A stretch of 64,000 nt of DNA from Glutamicibacter creatinolyticus. GTDB lineage: Bacteria; Actinomycetota; Actinomycetes; Actinomycetales; Micrococcaceae. The stretch spans positions 124,001 to 188,000 of the forward strand of contig NZ_CP034412.1 of the NCBI RefSeq assembly GCF_006094275.1, given 5' to 3'. Shown here piece by piece: positions 49,393 to 56,560 of this stretch (positions are counted from its first letter, which is position 1; the number at the start of each line of letters is the position of its first letter). The notes below the pieces were generated by a model, which had not been told where the DNA came from, made no database searches, and saw only the letters and a list, made by a program, of their open reading frames with translations. The position numbers and the translations under genes are program-made.

Positions 49393-50535
49393 ATGGACCT
49401 TTTGGGAATCGAAACGCAGCTGTCACCGGCAGAACAGGCCCGGCTGCGCGAAGTGCGTGAACTGGTGCAGCAACAGCTGCGGACACAGTCGGTCGAGTAC
49501 TGGAACAAGGAGGCGTTCCCCGCCGAGCTGGTGCGCACGCTGGGCGCTGCCGGGCTGGGCGGGCTGCAGCTGCAGTCGGGCTCCCAGCTGCTGCGCGGAC
49601 TGATCCATGCCGAAATCGCCCGGGCCGACATTTCCCTGTCCTCCGTGGTGGGCATCCACAATGAACTGATCGTGGGGATGATCGACTCGCTGGGCTCCCA
49701 GGAGCAGAAGGACACCTGGCTGCCCAGGCTCAGCCGGTTCGAGGCCTTTGGCGCCTTTGCCCTGACCGAACCGGAACACGGCTCGGATGTCGCCGGCGGG
49801 CTGGGCACCGAGGTGGTGCGCGATGGCCAGGAGTACGTCATCACCGGCTCCAAACGCTGGATCGGGATGGCGACCCTTGCCGACTTCGCCCTGGTTTGGG
49901 CCCGCGACCCAGAAAGCGGCGAGGTCGGGGCGTACCTGGTGGAAAGCAGCCGGCCGGGATACCGGGCCAGCAAGATCGAGAACAAGATCGGGTTGCGGAT
50001 CATGCAGAACGCGGATATCGAATTGGATCAGGTGCGCATCCCGGTGGCGAACAAGCTGCCCGGAGCCACCAGCTTCGCCGCGGCCAATGAACTGCTGATG
50101 CAGTCACGCGCCTGGGTGGGCTGGCAGGCGGTCGGGGCGATGATGGCCACCTTGGACATCACCCGGCAGTACAGCCTGCAGCGCGAGCAGTTCGGCAAGC
50201 CGATCGCCTCCTTCCAGCTAGTGCAGCAGTCGTTGGCCGAGATCGCCGGTCACCTGACCGTTTGCCTGTCGATGATGCGCGATGTGGCCCTGCGGCAGGA
50301 GCAGGGGGAGCTGGAGATGGTGCAGGCGGCCCTGGCCAAGTCCACCGCCACCCGCCTGGCCCGCGAATCGGTGTCTCAGGGCCGGGCGTTGCTGGGTGGA
50401 AACGGCGTGGTGAGTGACGGGCACATGGCCAAGGTCTTCTGCGATGTCGAAATCCTGCATACCTATGAGGGGACCTATGAAATCAACTCGCTCATCGTGG
50501 GGCGGGCCCTGACCGGGGTGAGCGCGTTCGTCTAG
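49393..50535 (+). CDS. Acyl-CoA dehydrogenase
   Basis: A 380-residue FAD enzyme: FALTEPEHGSDVAGGLGTEVV, ITGSKRWIGMATLADFALVWA, YSLQREQFGKPIASFQLVQQ, GGNGVVSDGHMAKVFCDVEILHTYEGTYEIN with the catalytic Glu in YEGT. The closest group I recall is glutaryl-CoA dehydrogenase-like; the neighbouring valine-pathway genes also allow isobutyryl-CoA. ATG 49393 follows AAGGAG. Confidence 0.92.
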   Translation: MDLLGIETQLSPAEQARLREVRELVQQQLRTQSVEYWNKEAFPAELVRTLGAAGLGGLQLQSGSQLLRGLIHAEIARADISLSSVVGIHNELIVGMIDSLGSQEQKDTWLPRLSRFEAFGAFALTEPEHGSDVAGGLGTEVVRDGQEYVITGSKRWIGMATLADFALVWARDPESGEVGAYLVESSRPGYRASKIENKIGLRIMQNADIELDQVRIPVANKLPGATSFAAANELLMQSRAWVGWQAVGAMMATLDITRQYSLQREQFGKPIASFQLVQQSLAEIAGHLTVCLSMMRDVALRQEQGELEMVQAALAKSTATRLARESVSQGRALLGGNGVVSDGHMAKVFCDVEILHTYEGTYEINSLIVGRALTGVSAFV

Positions 50536-50558
50536 CCCGGGGGCCAGCTGTTTGCTGA

Positions 50559-50585
50559 AAGTACTTTCCAATACGGAAAGTACTT
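50559..50585 (+). promoter_or_regulatory. Strong operator palindrome before the small membrane operon
   Basis: AAGTACTTTCC (50559-50569) and GGAAAGTACTT (50575-50585) are perfect 11-bp complements with a 5-nt spacer; each arm also contains the smaller palindrome AAGTACTT. It is the likely binding site of the winged-helix protein encoded last in the operon. Confidence 0.8.
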
Positions 50586-50628
50586 GTCATGGTGGTGGAA
50601 ACCAACGGCGACGGCAGGGGAGCACGAC

Positions 50629-50868
50629 ATGGGCGGCACCGGCAGCACGATCAGGGGCACAACTCATCGGCAGAACACCCGCGGCAGGGCGGCGATGGCG
50701 CTGCGCATCACGCTGGTCCTCGCCGCGACGGTGGTGCTCGGCGCCTTCATAGCCTTCGCCCTGACCGGGGCCCCGGTCTACTTTGTGGCCGGGATGTCCG
50801 GATTCGCGGCAGTGGGCGCGGCGGCCAGCGCCGCCCACCAGGTCACCGGCCGCAAGGAGGCGGCATGA
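50629..50868 (+). CDS. Small membrane protein of the HTH operon
   Basis: A 79-residue protein with two hydrophobic helices (ALRITLVLAATVVLGAFIAFALTG; VYFVAGMSGFAAVGAAASAA). ATG 50629 follows AGGGGAG; the frame upstream to 50584 runs into the operator and is rejected. Family unknown. The next gene starts in its stop (ATGA). Confidence 0.75.
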   Translation: MGGTGSTIRGTTHRQNTRGRAAMALRITLVLAATVVLGAFIAFALTGAPVYFVAGMSGFAAVGAAASAAHQVTGRKEAA

Positions 50869-51302
50869 GTTTTGGCGAACGGGAGGAAGCGGCCCGGCAG
50901 TTGGCCGCCGTGCAGGCTGCCCAGCGGGCCCTGGCCTCGCCACGCCGGGCCGGGGCCCGCCAGATCGGCTGGCTGAGCGTGCTGCTCGGTCTGCTCCTGG
51001 GGGCGCTGCACGTACTGCTGCATTTCTTTACCCCGCAGCGAAGCCTGACCAGTTTCTGGGTGCTCTGCGCGGCTGCGGCGGTGGCGATCACCGTTCTGGC
51101 GCTCGGGTACCGCCGGCTTCACCGGGTGCTGCCAGCGGGCTTCGGGCGCAGGTACCTGGTTGCCCTGGCCGCCAGCCTGGTGCTGTATGCCGGGCTGCTG
51201 GCCCTGATCATGACACCGATGCCGTTGGCCGTGGTGTTGCTGCTCGGCGCCGTGGTGGCCCTGCCGCTGGCGGTGGCCGGAGGGTGGATGATCCGCCAGT
51301 GA
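50865..51302 (+). CDS. Four-helix membrane protein of the HTH operon
   Basis: A 145-residue protein: a charged N-terminal helix (FGEREEAARQLAAVQAAQRALASPRRAGARQ), then four hydrophobic helices (IGWLSVLLGLLLGALHVLLHFF; FWVLCAAAAVAITVLALGY; YLVALAASLVLYAGLLALIM; LAVVLLLGAVVALPLAVAGGWMI). It overlaps both neighbours by 4 nt. Similar small-membrane-protein/HTH pairs are common in actinobacteria; role unknown. Confidence 0.8.
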   Translation: MSFGEREEAARQLAAVQAAQRALASPRRAGARQIGWLSVLLGLLLGALHVLLHFFTPQRSLTSFWVLCAAAAVAITVLALGYRRLHRVLPAGFGRRYLVALAASLVLYAGLLALIMTPMPLAVVLLLGAVVALPLAVAGGWMIRQ

Positions 51303-51598
51303 CGCAGCATCCCCGGGCCCGAATGAATGAGGACTTCACCAACCCGGTGCGGCTTTCGCTGATGGTGGCGCTGCAGCAGGTGGACGAAGTCGATTTCAGG
51401 ACCCTGCGCGAAACCCTGGGGGTCTCGGACTCGGTGCTCTCCCGGCACCTGGCGGCCCTGGAGGAGAAGGGCCACCTGGTGATCCGCAAGGGTTTTGTCG
51501 GCAAGCGGCCGCGCACCTGGGCGCACCTGTCAAAAACCGGGCGGCAGAGCCTGGCCGAACATGTCCAGGCCCTGCGGGAAATCACCGGGACGCTCTAG
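51299..51598 (+). CDS. Winged-helix transcriptional regulator (small, DUF-like MarR/ArsR type)
   Basis: A 99-residue single-domain regulator: NPVRLSLMVALQQVDEVDFRTLRETLGVSDSVLSRHLAALEEKGHLVIRKGFVGKRPRTWAHLSKTGRQSL. This is the winged-helix group with a GxRPRTW wing found next to small membrane proteins. GTG 51299 overlaps the previous stop (GTGA); ATG 51323 is an alternative. It probably binds the palindrome at 50559-50585 and represses its own operon. Confidence 0.88.
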   Translation: MTQHPRARMNEDFTNPVRLSLMVALQQVDEVDFRTLRETLGVSDSVLSRHLAALEEKGHLVIRKGFVGKRPRTWAHLSKTGRQSLAEHVQALREITGTL

Positions 51599-52425
51599 TC
51601 CTGGGCACGCCACCAGGTGTCGGCCGGGGTGGCCGGGGTGGTGCGCTTGTGCCGGGACACCAGGTAGCGCCGTTCCAGCAGCTCGGCCGCGGCGGTGTCG
51701 ATCTGCTTGCCCTCCAGGTAGTCATCGATCTGCTCGTAACGCAGGCCCAGTTCGTCCTCGTCGGTGCGCTGGGGCTGATCATCGAGCAGATCCGCGGTGG
51801 GCACCTTGGCCCACAGGGCCTGCGGGGAATCCAACTCGCGCAACAGCGCCTGGTTCTGCCGCTTGTTCAGGCCCGCCAGGGGAACCAGGTCGGCCCCGCC
51901 GTCACCGAACTTCGTGTAGAACCCGGTCACCGCCTCGGCAGCGTGGTCGCTGCCCAGGACCAGGAGATGACGGTCCCCGGCCAGGGCGTACTGCACAATC
52001 ATGCGCATCCGGGCCTTGACGTTGCCGCGGTTGAAGTCCGAGAGCTGCTGGTACCCGGATTCGGTGATGGCCTTGTCCACCCCCATCACCGCGTCGGCGA
52101 TGTTCACCGTGTAGTCCTCATCCGGACCAATGAAGTCGATGGCCGCCTGGGCGTCCGCCGCGTCCATCTGCACCCTGTGCGGCAGCTGCACCGCAACGAA
52201 GGTGGCCTCGGTGCCCTCCGCCCGCAGTTCCTGGACCGCCAGCTGTGCCAGCTTGCCCACCAGGGTGGAGTCCACTCCGCCGGAAATGCCGATGGTGAAG
52301 CCCTTGGCGCCGGTCACCTTCAGGTAGTCCTTCAGGAAGCCGACGCGGTTCCGGATTTCCTGTGCCGGGTCGATGTGGGGCTTGACGCCCAGTTCCTTGA
52401 TGATTTCAGCTTGAAGTTCGCGCAT
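51595..52425 (-). CDS. nadE: NH3-dependent NAD synthetase
   Basis: A 276-residue enzyme with the PP-loop SGGVDSTLVGKLAQLA, VQLPHRVQMDAADAQAAIDFI, FNRGNVKARMRMIVQYALAG, LVLGSDHAAEAVTGFYTKFGDGGADLVPLAGLNKRQ. It amidates deamido-NAD in the last step of NAD synthesis; the length excludes a fused glutaminase domain, so it uses ammonia. Its stop overlaps that of the convergent HTH gene. Confidence 0.95.
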   Translation of the reverse strand: MRELQAEIIKELGVKPHIDPAQEIRNRVGFLKDYLKVTGAKGFTIGISGGVDSTLVGKLAQLAVQELRAEGTEATFVAVQLPHRVQMDAADAQAAIDFIGPDEDYTVNIADAVMGVDKAITESGYQQLSDFNRGNVKARMRMIVQYALAGDRHLLVLGSDHAAEAVTGFYTKFGDGGADLVPLAGLNKRQNQALLRELDSPQALWAKVPTADLLDDQPQRTDEDELGLRYEQIDDYLEGKQIDTAAAELLERRYLVSRHKRTTPATPADTWWRAQD

Positions 52426-52434
52426 GCCTCCATC

Positions 52435-52881
52435 CTAGGTGCCGGTCTCGGGGGACGTCTGCGGTTCCCAGCCAAGATTGCGGGCCATCTGCTCCAGTGA
52501 GGCCACCGTGGTGGCGTACTGGTCCTCGCTCAGGTTTTCTCCGCACTGTTCGCGAATCTGGTCGACCAGTTCGCTGAGCGTGGACAGGGAGGTGCTGCCG
52601 CGTTCGGTGATCGAGAAATATTCGCCCTCGTGGGCGATCCACCCAGACTCCACCAGCTCGGCCAGGTGCTCACTCACGCTGGGCGGTTCATCGGCCGAGG
52701 CGAAATAGGGGGCCAGCGCATCGATCAGGGAGCGTTCGGTGGCGGGGTGTTGTTCGAGCATGTTCAGTACCTGCCATTGGCGCCGGGTCACGCCATGTTC
52801 ATCGAGAGTCGCTGCGAAGTGCTCGTCAATCAGCGAATCAACCAATTTCAACCAGAAACCCAGTGGGCGAGTCGCGTTCAT
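52435..52881 (-). CDS. MarR-type winged-helix regulator
   Basis: A 148-residue protein: GFWLKLVDSLIDEHFAATLDEHGVTRRQWQVLNMLEQHPATERSLIDALAPYF and SVSEHLAELVESGWIAHEGEYFSITERG, a winged-helix of the MarR superfamily. ATG 52881 is preceded at 6 nt by TAGGCT (52888-52893), a leaderless start. It is divergent from pyrE with only 39 bp between start codons; target genes unknown. Confidence 0.85.
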   Translation of the reverse strand: MNATRPLGFWLKLVDSLIDEHFAATLDEHGVTRRQWQVLNMLEQHPATERSLIDALAPYFASADEPPSVSEHLAELVESGWIAHEGEYFSITERGSTSLSTLSELVDQIREQCGENLSEDQYATTVASLEQMARNLGWEPQTSPETGT

Positions 52882-52887
52882 GGCATC

Positions 52888-52913
52888 AGCCTAAACCGGA
52901 TGCCGACTAGAAT
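52888..52913. promoter_or_regulatory. Back-to-back leaderless promoters of marR and pyrE
   Basis: TAGGCT (minus, 52888-52893) lies 6 nt before the marR ATG and TAGAAT (plus, 52908-52913) 7 nt before the pyrE ATG. The two -10 boxes are 14 bp apart, so each -35 region must overlap the other gene's promoter or start. Confidence 0.7.
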
Positions 52914-52920
52914 CGAGGGC

Positions 52921-53478
52921 ATGAGCAAAACCAGCGCCCGCGAGCGACTCAAAGAACTTATCCAGGAACTTGCCATCGTCAGGGGCAAGGTGACTCTCTC
53001 CTCCGGCAAGGAAGCCGACTACTACATCGATCTGCGCCGCATCACCCTGCACCATGAGGCATCAGGTTTGGTTGGCCAGGTCATGCTGGAGATGCTGGAT
53101 GTGGCCAAGCTGGAATTCTCCAACGTGGGCGGGCTGACCATGGGCGCGGACCCGGTCGGCACCGCGATCATGCACAGCGCTCGCGCCGCACACCGCAACA
53201 TCGACGCTTTTGTGGTGCGCAAGGCCCAGAAGTCCTATGGGATGGGCCGCCAGGTTGAAGGCCCGAGCATCGAGGGCAAGAACGTGGTCGTCCTGGAGGA
53301 CACCTCCACCACCGGCGGCTCGGCATTGACCGCCGTTGAGGGCGTGCGCAAGGCCGGGGGCAACGTGGTCGCCGTCGCCGTGCTGGTTGACCGGGACACC
53401 GGGGCCAAGGAGCGCATCGAGGCTGAAGCCGAGGTGCCGTATCTGTTCGTTTACGGCAAGGACGAGCTGGGTCTCTGA
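52921..53478 (+). CDS. pyrE: Orotate phosphoribosyltransferase
   Basis: A 185-residue enzyme: KVTLSSGKEADYYIDLRRITL, GGLTMGADPVGTAIMHSA and the PRPP motif VVLEDTSTTGGSAL. It makes orotidine 5'-phosphate in pyrimidine synthesis. ATG 52921 is preceded at 7 nt by TAGAAT (52908-52913) with no ribosome site, the leaderless layout; the frame upstream to 52630 is a shadow of the marR gene. Confidence 0.95.
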   Translation: MSKTSARERLKELIQELAIVRGKVTLSSGKEADYYIDLRRITLHHEASGLVGQVMLEMLDVAKLEFSNVGGLTMGADPVGTAIMHSARAAHRNIDAFVVRKAQKSYGMGRQVEGPSIEGKNVVVLEDTSTTGGSALTAVEGVRKAGGNVVAVAVLVDRDTGAKERIEAEAEVPYLFVYGKDELGL

Positions 53479-53492
53479 TCCCCGCCGGTTTC

Positions 53493-53531
53493 CTCCGCAC
53501 ATCCCGGGCCAATTGCCCATGATGTGCGGAG
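53493..53531 (+). terminator. Hairpin after pyrE
   Basis: CTCCGCACATC (53493-53503) and GATGTGCGGAG (53521-53531) are perfect 11-bp complements, followed by TCGTCGTTT, 14 bp after the pyrE stop. Confidence 0.7.
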
Positions 53532-53707
53532 TCGTCGTTTAAGCGCCGGTGCATCTGCGGCGGGCCGTGCTGCTTGGCGAGCACGGTCTGCGCCGTGGCG
53601 CGCCGGAGGCGGAGCGCACCGGCCGGGGGCAGGCCCCCACCCACACCGGGGAGCGGGGACCTCAGATGGGTGCTCGTTGCCCGGCCCCGCTTTGGGGCAG
53701 TGAGGTG

Positions 53708-54601
53708 CTACTTGGCTTGGGGAAGGTCCTCATCCTGTACGGCGTCCGTCCCGGACACGACGGGCGGGACATCGGCCGCGGCCTCCGGATGTGGTCCTTC
53801 CTTCAGCTGCTGCTGCAGCTCGGCCACGGAACCGGCCATCAGATCCGGCCGGAACGGGAAGGAGGCCACATCGGACTTGGAGGTGATTCCGGTGTGGACC
53901 AGGATGGTCAGTAGCCCCGCTTCCATACCGGCCACGATATCGGTGTCCATCCGGTCCCCGATCATGGCGGTGGTTTCCGAGTGCGCGTCTATCCGGTTCA
54001 GGGCGGAGCGGAACATCATGGGATTGGGCTTGCCCACCACGTACGGGTCGCGGTTGGTGGCCCGGGTGATTAAAGCGGCCACGGCGCCGGTCGCCGGCAA
54101 CAGGCCCTCGGGGGAGGGGCCGGTGGCATCCGGGTTGGTGGCAATGAAGCTGGCTCCCGCCTCGATCAGCCGGATGGCCTTGGTGATGGCTTCGAAGGAG
54201 TAGGTGCGGGTCTCGCCCAGCACCACGTAGTCCGGTGCCACATCGGTGAGGATGAAACCGGCGTCGTGCAGGGCCGTGGTCAGCCCGGCTTCACCGATCA
54301 CGAAGGCCCTTCCGCCGGGACGTTGGCGGGAGAGGAATTCCGCCGTGGCCAGAGCCGAGGTCCAGATGTTTTCCTCGGGCACGTCCAGTCCGCTGGACAG
54401 CAGACGGGCGCGCAGATCCCGCGGGGTGTAGATCGAGTTGTTGGTCAGGACCAAAAACGGCATGTCATTGGCGCGCCAGTAGTCGATGAGGTCCGAGGCG
54501 CCGGGGATCGCCTGGTCCTCATGGACCAGCACCCCGTCCATATCGGTCAGCCAGCTGTTGATGTCGTGGATGGTGCGTTTTGCCCGCTGTAGCTTGGACA
54601 C
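53708..54601 (-). CDS. HAD-superfamily phosphatase, NagD-like (HAD-IIA)
   Basis: A 297-residue protein: INSWLTDMDGVLVHEDQAIPG (motif I), FLVLTNNSIYTPRDL (motif II), VVGKPNPMMFRSAL, AMIGDRMDTDIVAGMEAGL (motif IV). Such enzymes dephosphorylate small metabolites; substrate unknown. The C-terminal 30 residues are an acidic tail. GTG 54601 follows AAAGGA. Confidence 0.9.
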   Translation of the reverse strand: MSKLQRAKRTIHDINSWLTDMDGVLVHEDQAIPGASDLIDYWRANDMPFLVLTNNSIYTPRDLRARLLSSGLDVPEENIWTSALATAEFLSRQRPGGRAFVIGEAGLTTALHDAGFILTDVAPDYVVLGETRTYSFEAITKAIRLIEAGASFIATNPDATGPSPEGLLPATGAVAALITRATNRDPYVVGKPNPMMFRSALNRIDAHSETTAMIGDRMDTDIVAGMEAGLLTILVHTGITSKSDVASFPFRPDLMAGSVAELQQQLKEGPHPEAAADVPPVVSGTDAVQDEDLPQAK

Positions 54602-54731
54602 GATGCCAAGGTCCTTTCGTTGGATGGAACCGGCGGAACCAGTCGTCGTTGAGCGGCTTCCCTCTTAGGTACAGATTACACAGCCGCGCACGGAGCCCCG
54701 CCGTGCCCTCAGAGGACCGTGCGGAAGATGC

Positions 54732-55739
54732 TCAAAGCCATTTGTTCTTCTTGAACACCAGATACAGTCCCAGCGCGGCGGCCACCATGAGCCCCAGCGC
54801 GTAGGGGTAGCCGAAACTCCATTCCAGCTCCGGCATGATCTCGAAGTTCATGCCGTAGATGGCACCGATCAGGCTGGGGGTGAACAAGATGGCGGCCCAC
54901 GAAGAAATCCGCTTCATCTGCTCATTCTGGGCCAGACCCGTTTCGGTCGCCCGCTGTGAGGCCAGGGTCGCCGACAGGGACAGGGCGTTGGAGAGCAGGG
55001 CGCGGAAGGACTCCACCCGCTCGGCGCAGCGAATCGCGTGGTCGATGACGTCCACCAGGTTGGCGTCCAGGCTCTTGGCCTCATCCCGATCCATGCCCGT
55101 GCGCCGCACCAGCCGGCGCAGCTGCTCCAGGACCTCGGGCAGCGGGGCCACGGCGCGCTGGAAGTCGATCACCTCGCGGGACAGCTCATAAATGCGCCGC
55201 GAGACGTCCAGGTTGCCCTGGAAAAGCTGTTCATCGATCTCGTCGATGTCATTTTGCAGCCCGTCGATCACCGGGAAGTACTCGTCGATCACCTGGTCGA
55301 TGATGGCGTACAACACCGCCGCCGGGCCGCTGGCCAGCAGCTGTGGGGACTGCTGCAGGTGCCGGCGCACGGTGGCCAGCCGCGGGGACTCGGCGTGGCG
55401 CACGGTCACCACGAAGTCGTCGCCCGCGTAGATGTGAACCTCCCCGAACTCCACCTCCTCGACGTCATCGAGGTAGCGTGCCGGGCGCAGCACCATAAAC
55501 AGATGGCCCTCGTAGCGATCCAGCTTCGGGCGCTGGTGGCCCTTCAGGGTGTCTTCCACGGCCAGTGAATGCAGGGAGAATTGCTCGCTGACCACCTGAA
55601 GCTCCTGTTCGGTGGGTCGGTACAGGCCGATCCACCCCATGCCGCCGGTGCGTCGCATCACTTCAAAGGTCTGGTCCAGGTCCTGCGGATGGGCCACGGC
55701 CTTGCCCGCCACGTAGATGACGTTGTCGATCACTGTCAC
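54732..55739 (-). CDS. corA: CorA-type magnesium transporter
   Basis: A 335-residue CorA protein: soluble N-terminal funnel (HSLAVEDTLKGHQRPKLDRYEGHLFMVLRPARY), long helix, and two C-terminal membrane helices (SSWAAILFTPSLIGAIYGMNF; YPYALGLMVAAALGLYLVF) with the YGMNF selectivity motif between them. It carries magnesium (or cobalt) across the membrane. GTG 55739 is the first start in frame; the C-terminus KKNKWL is typical. Confidence 0.94.
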   Translation of the reverse strand: MTVIDNVIYVAGKAVAHPQDLDQTFEVMRRTGGMGWIGLYRPTEQELQVVSEQFSLHSLAVEDTLKGHQRPKLDRYEGHLFMVLRPARYLDDVEEVEFGEVHIYAGDDFVVTVRHAESPRLATVRRHLQQSPQLLASGPAAVLYAIIDQVIDEYFPVIDGLQNDIDEIDEQLFQGNLDVSRRIYELSREVIDFQRAVAPLPEVLEQLRRLVRRTGMDRDEAKSLDANLVDVIDHAIRCAERVESFRALLSNALSLSATLASQRATETGLAQNEQMKRISSWAAILFTPSLIGAIYGMNFEIMPELEWSFGYPYALGLMVAAALGLYLVFKKNKWL

Positions 55740-55800
55740 CGGTTACCACCCGTTCGTTCCATGGACAGAAAGAATCCCATGACCTACTACCCTAGTAAGA

Positions 55801-56487
55801 GTGAGTCAAGAAGTGCATGATCCCTCCCGCGAGTCGACCGCCCAAGGTGAGGCTGCAGGCCAAGACACGGCGCAGAGCGAGGTCGGTGTCGGCCCCTGGC
55901 AGGGCCCCTGGCCGCAGGATGAGCGGCTGGATCCGCAACTGCTGGAGCACGGGGACCGGCGCAACGTGGCCGACAAGTACCGCTACTGGTCCATGGAGGC
56001 GATCGTCGCCGACCTGGATGAACGCCGCCATGACTTCCACATCGCCATCGAGAACTGGCAGCATGACATGAACATCGGCACCGTGGTGCGCACCGCGAAC
56101 GCGTTCCTGGCCAAGGAAGTGCACATTATTGGCCGCCGCCGCTGGAACCGGCGCGGTGCCATGGTCACCGATCGGTACCAGCACGTGCGTCACCATCCCA
56201 CCGTTGAGGACTTTGTCCAATGGGCCCAGGGCGAGGGCCTGGCGGTCATTGGGGTGGACATCTTCCCGGACTCGGTGCCGCTGGAAACCTATGAGTTGCC
56301 GCGCCGCTGCGTGCTGGTCTTTGGCCAGGAAGGGCCCGGACTGAGCGATGAGGTGCACGCCGCAGCCGAGGCCACCTTGTCCATTGAGCAGTTTGGCTCC
56401 ACCCGCTCCATCAACGCAGCCTCCGCGGCCGGTATTGCCATGCATGCCTGGATCCGCAGACACGTGTTTAACCAGCAGGTCGGCTAG
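55801..56487 (+). CDS. SpoU/TrmH-family RNA methyltransferase
   Basis: A 228-residue SPOUT methyltransferase with the trefoil-knot motifs NIGTVVRTANAFLAKEVHIIGRRRWN, CVLVFGQEGPGLSDEVH and IEQFGSTRSINAASAAGIAM. It 2'-O-methylates rRNA or tRNA; the target is unknown. The N-terminal 45 residues are low complexity. GTG 55801 is preceded at 7 nt by TACCCT (55788-55793), a leaderless start. Confidence 0.9.
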   Translation: MSQEVHDPSRESTAQGEAAGQDTAQSEVGVGPWQGPWPQDERLDPQLLEHGDRRNVADKYRYWSMEAIVADLDERRHDFHIAIENWQHDMNIGTVVRTANAFLAKEVHIIGRRRWNRRGAMVTDRYQHVRHHPTVEDFVQWAQGEGLAVIGVDIFPDSVPLETYELPRRCVLVFGQEGPGLSDEVHAAAEATLSIEQFGSTRSINAASAAGIAMHAWIRRHVFNQQVG

Positions 56488-56560
56488 CCGCCACTCCAAA
56501 ACTCCCCTACTTTTTACTCAAGCGCCTTTATTAGTCGCGCGGGAGTGCCTAGGCTTGGAA

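Noticed and set aside
56348-56560. An N-terminal extension of the M23 peptidase overlapping the SpoU gene
   Set aside because: It would put 71 residues, in a shadow frame of the methyltransferase, before the signal peptide; a -10 box and GTG at 56561 explain the start better.
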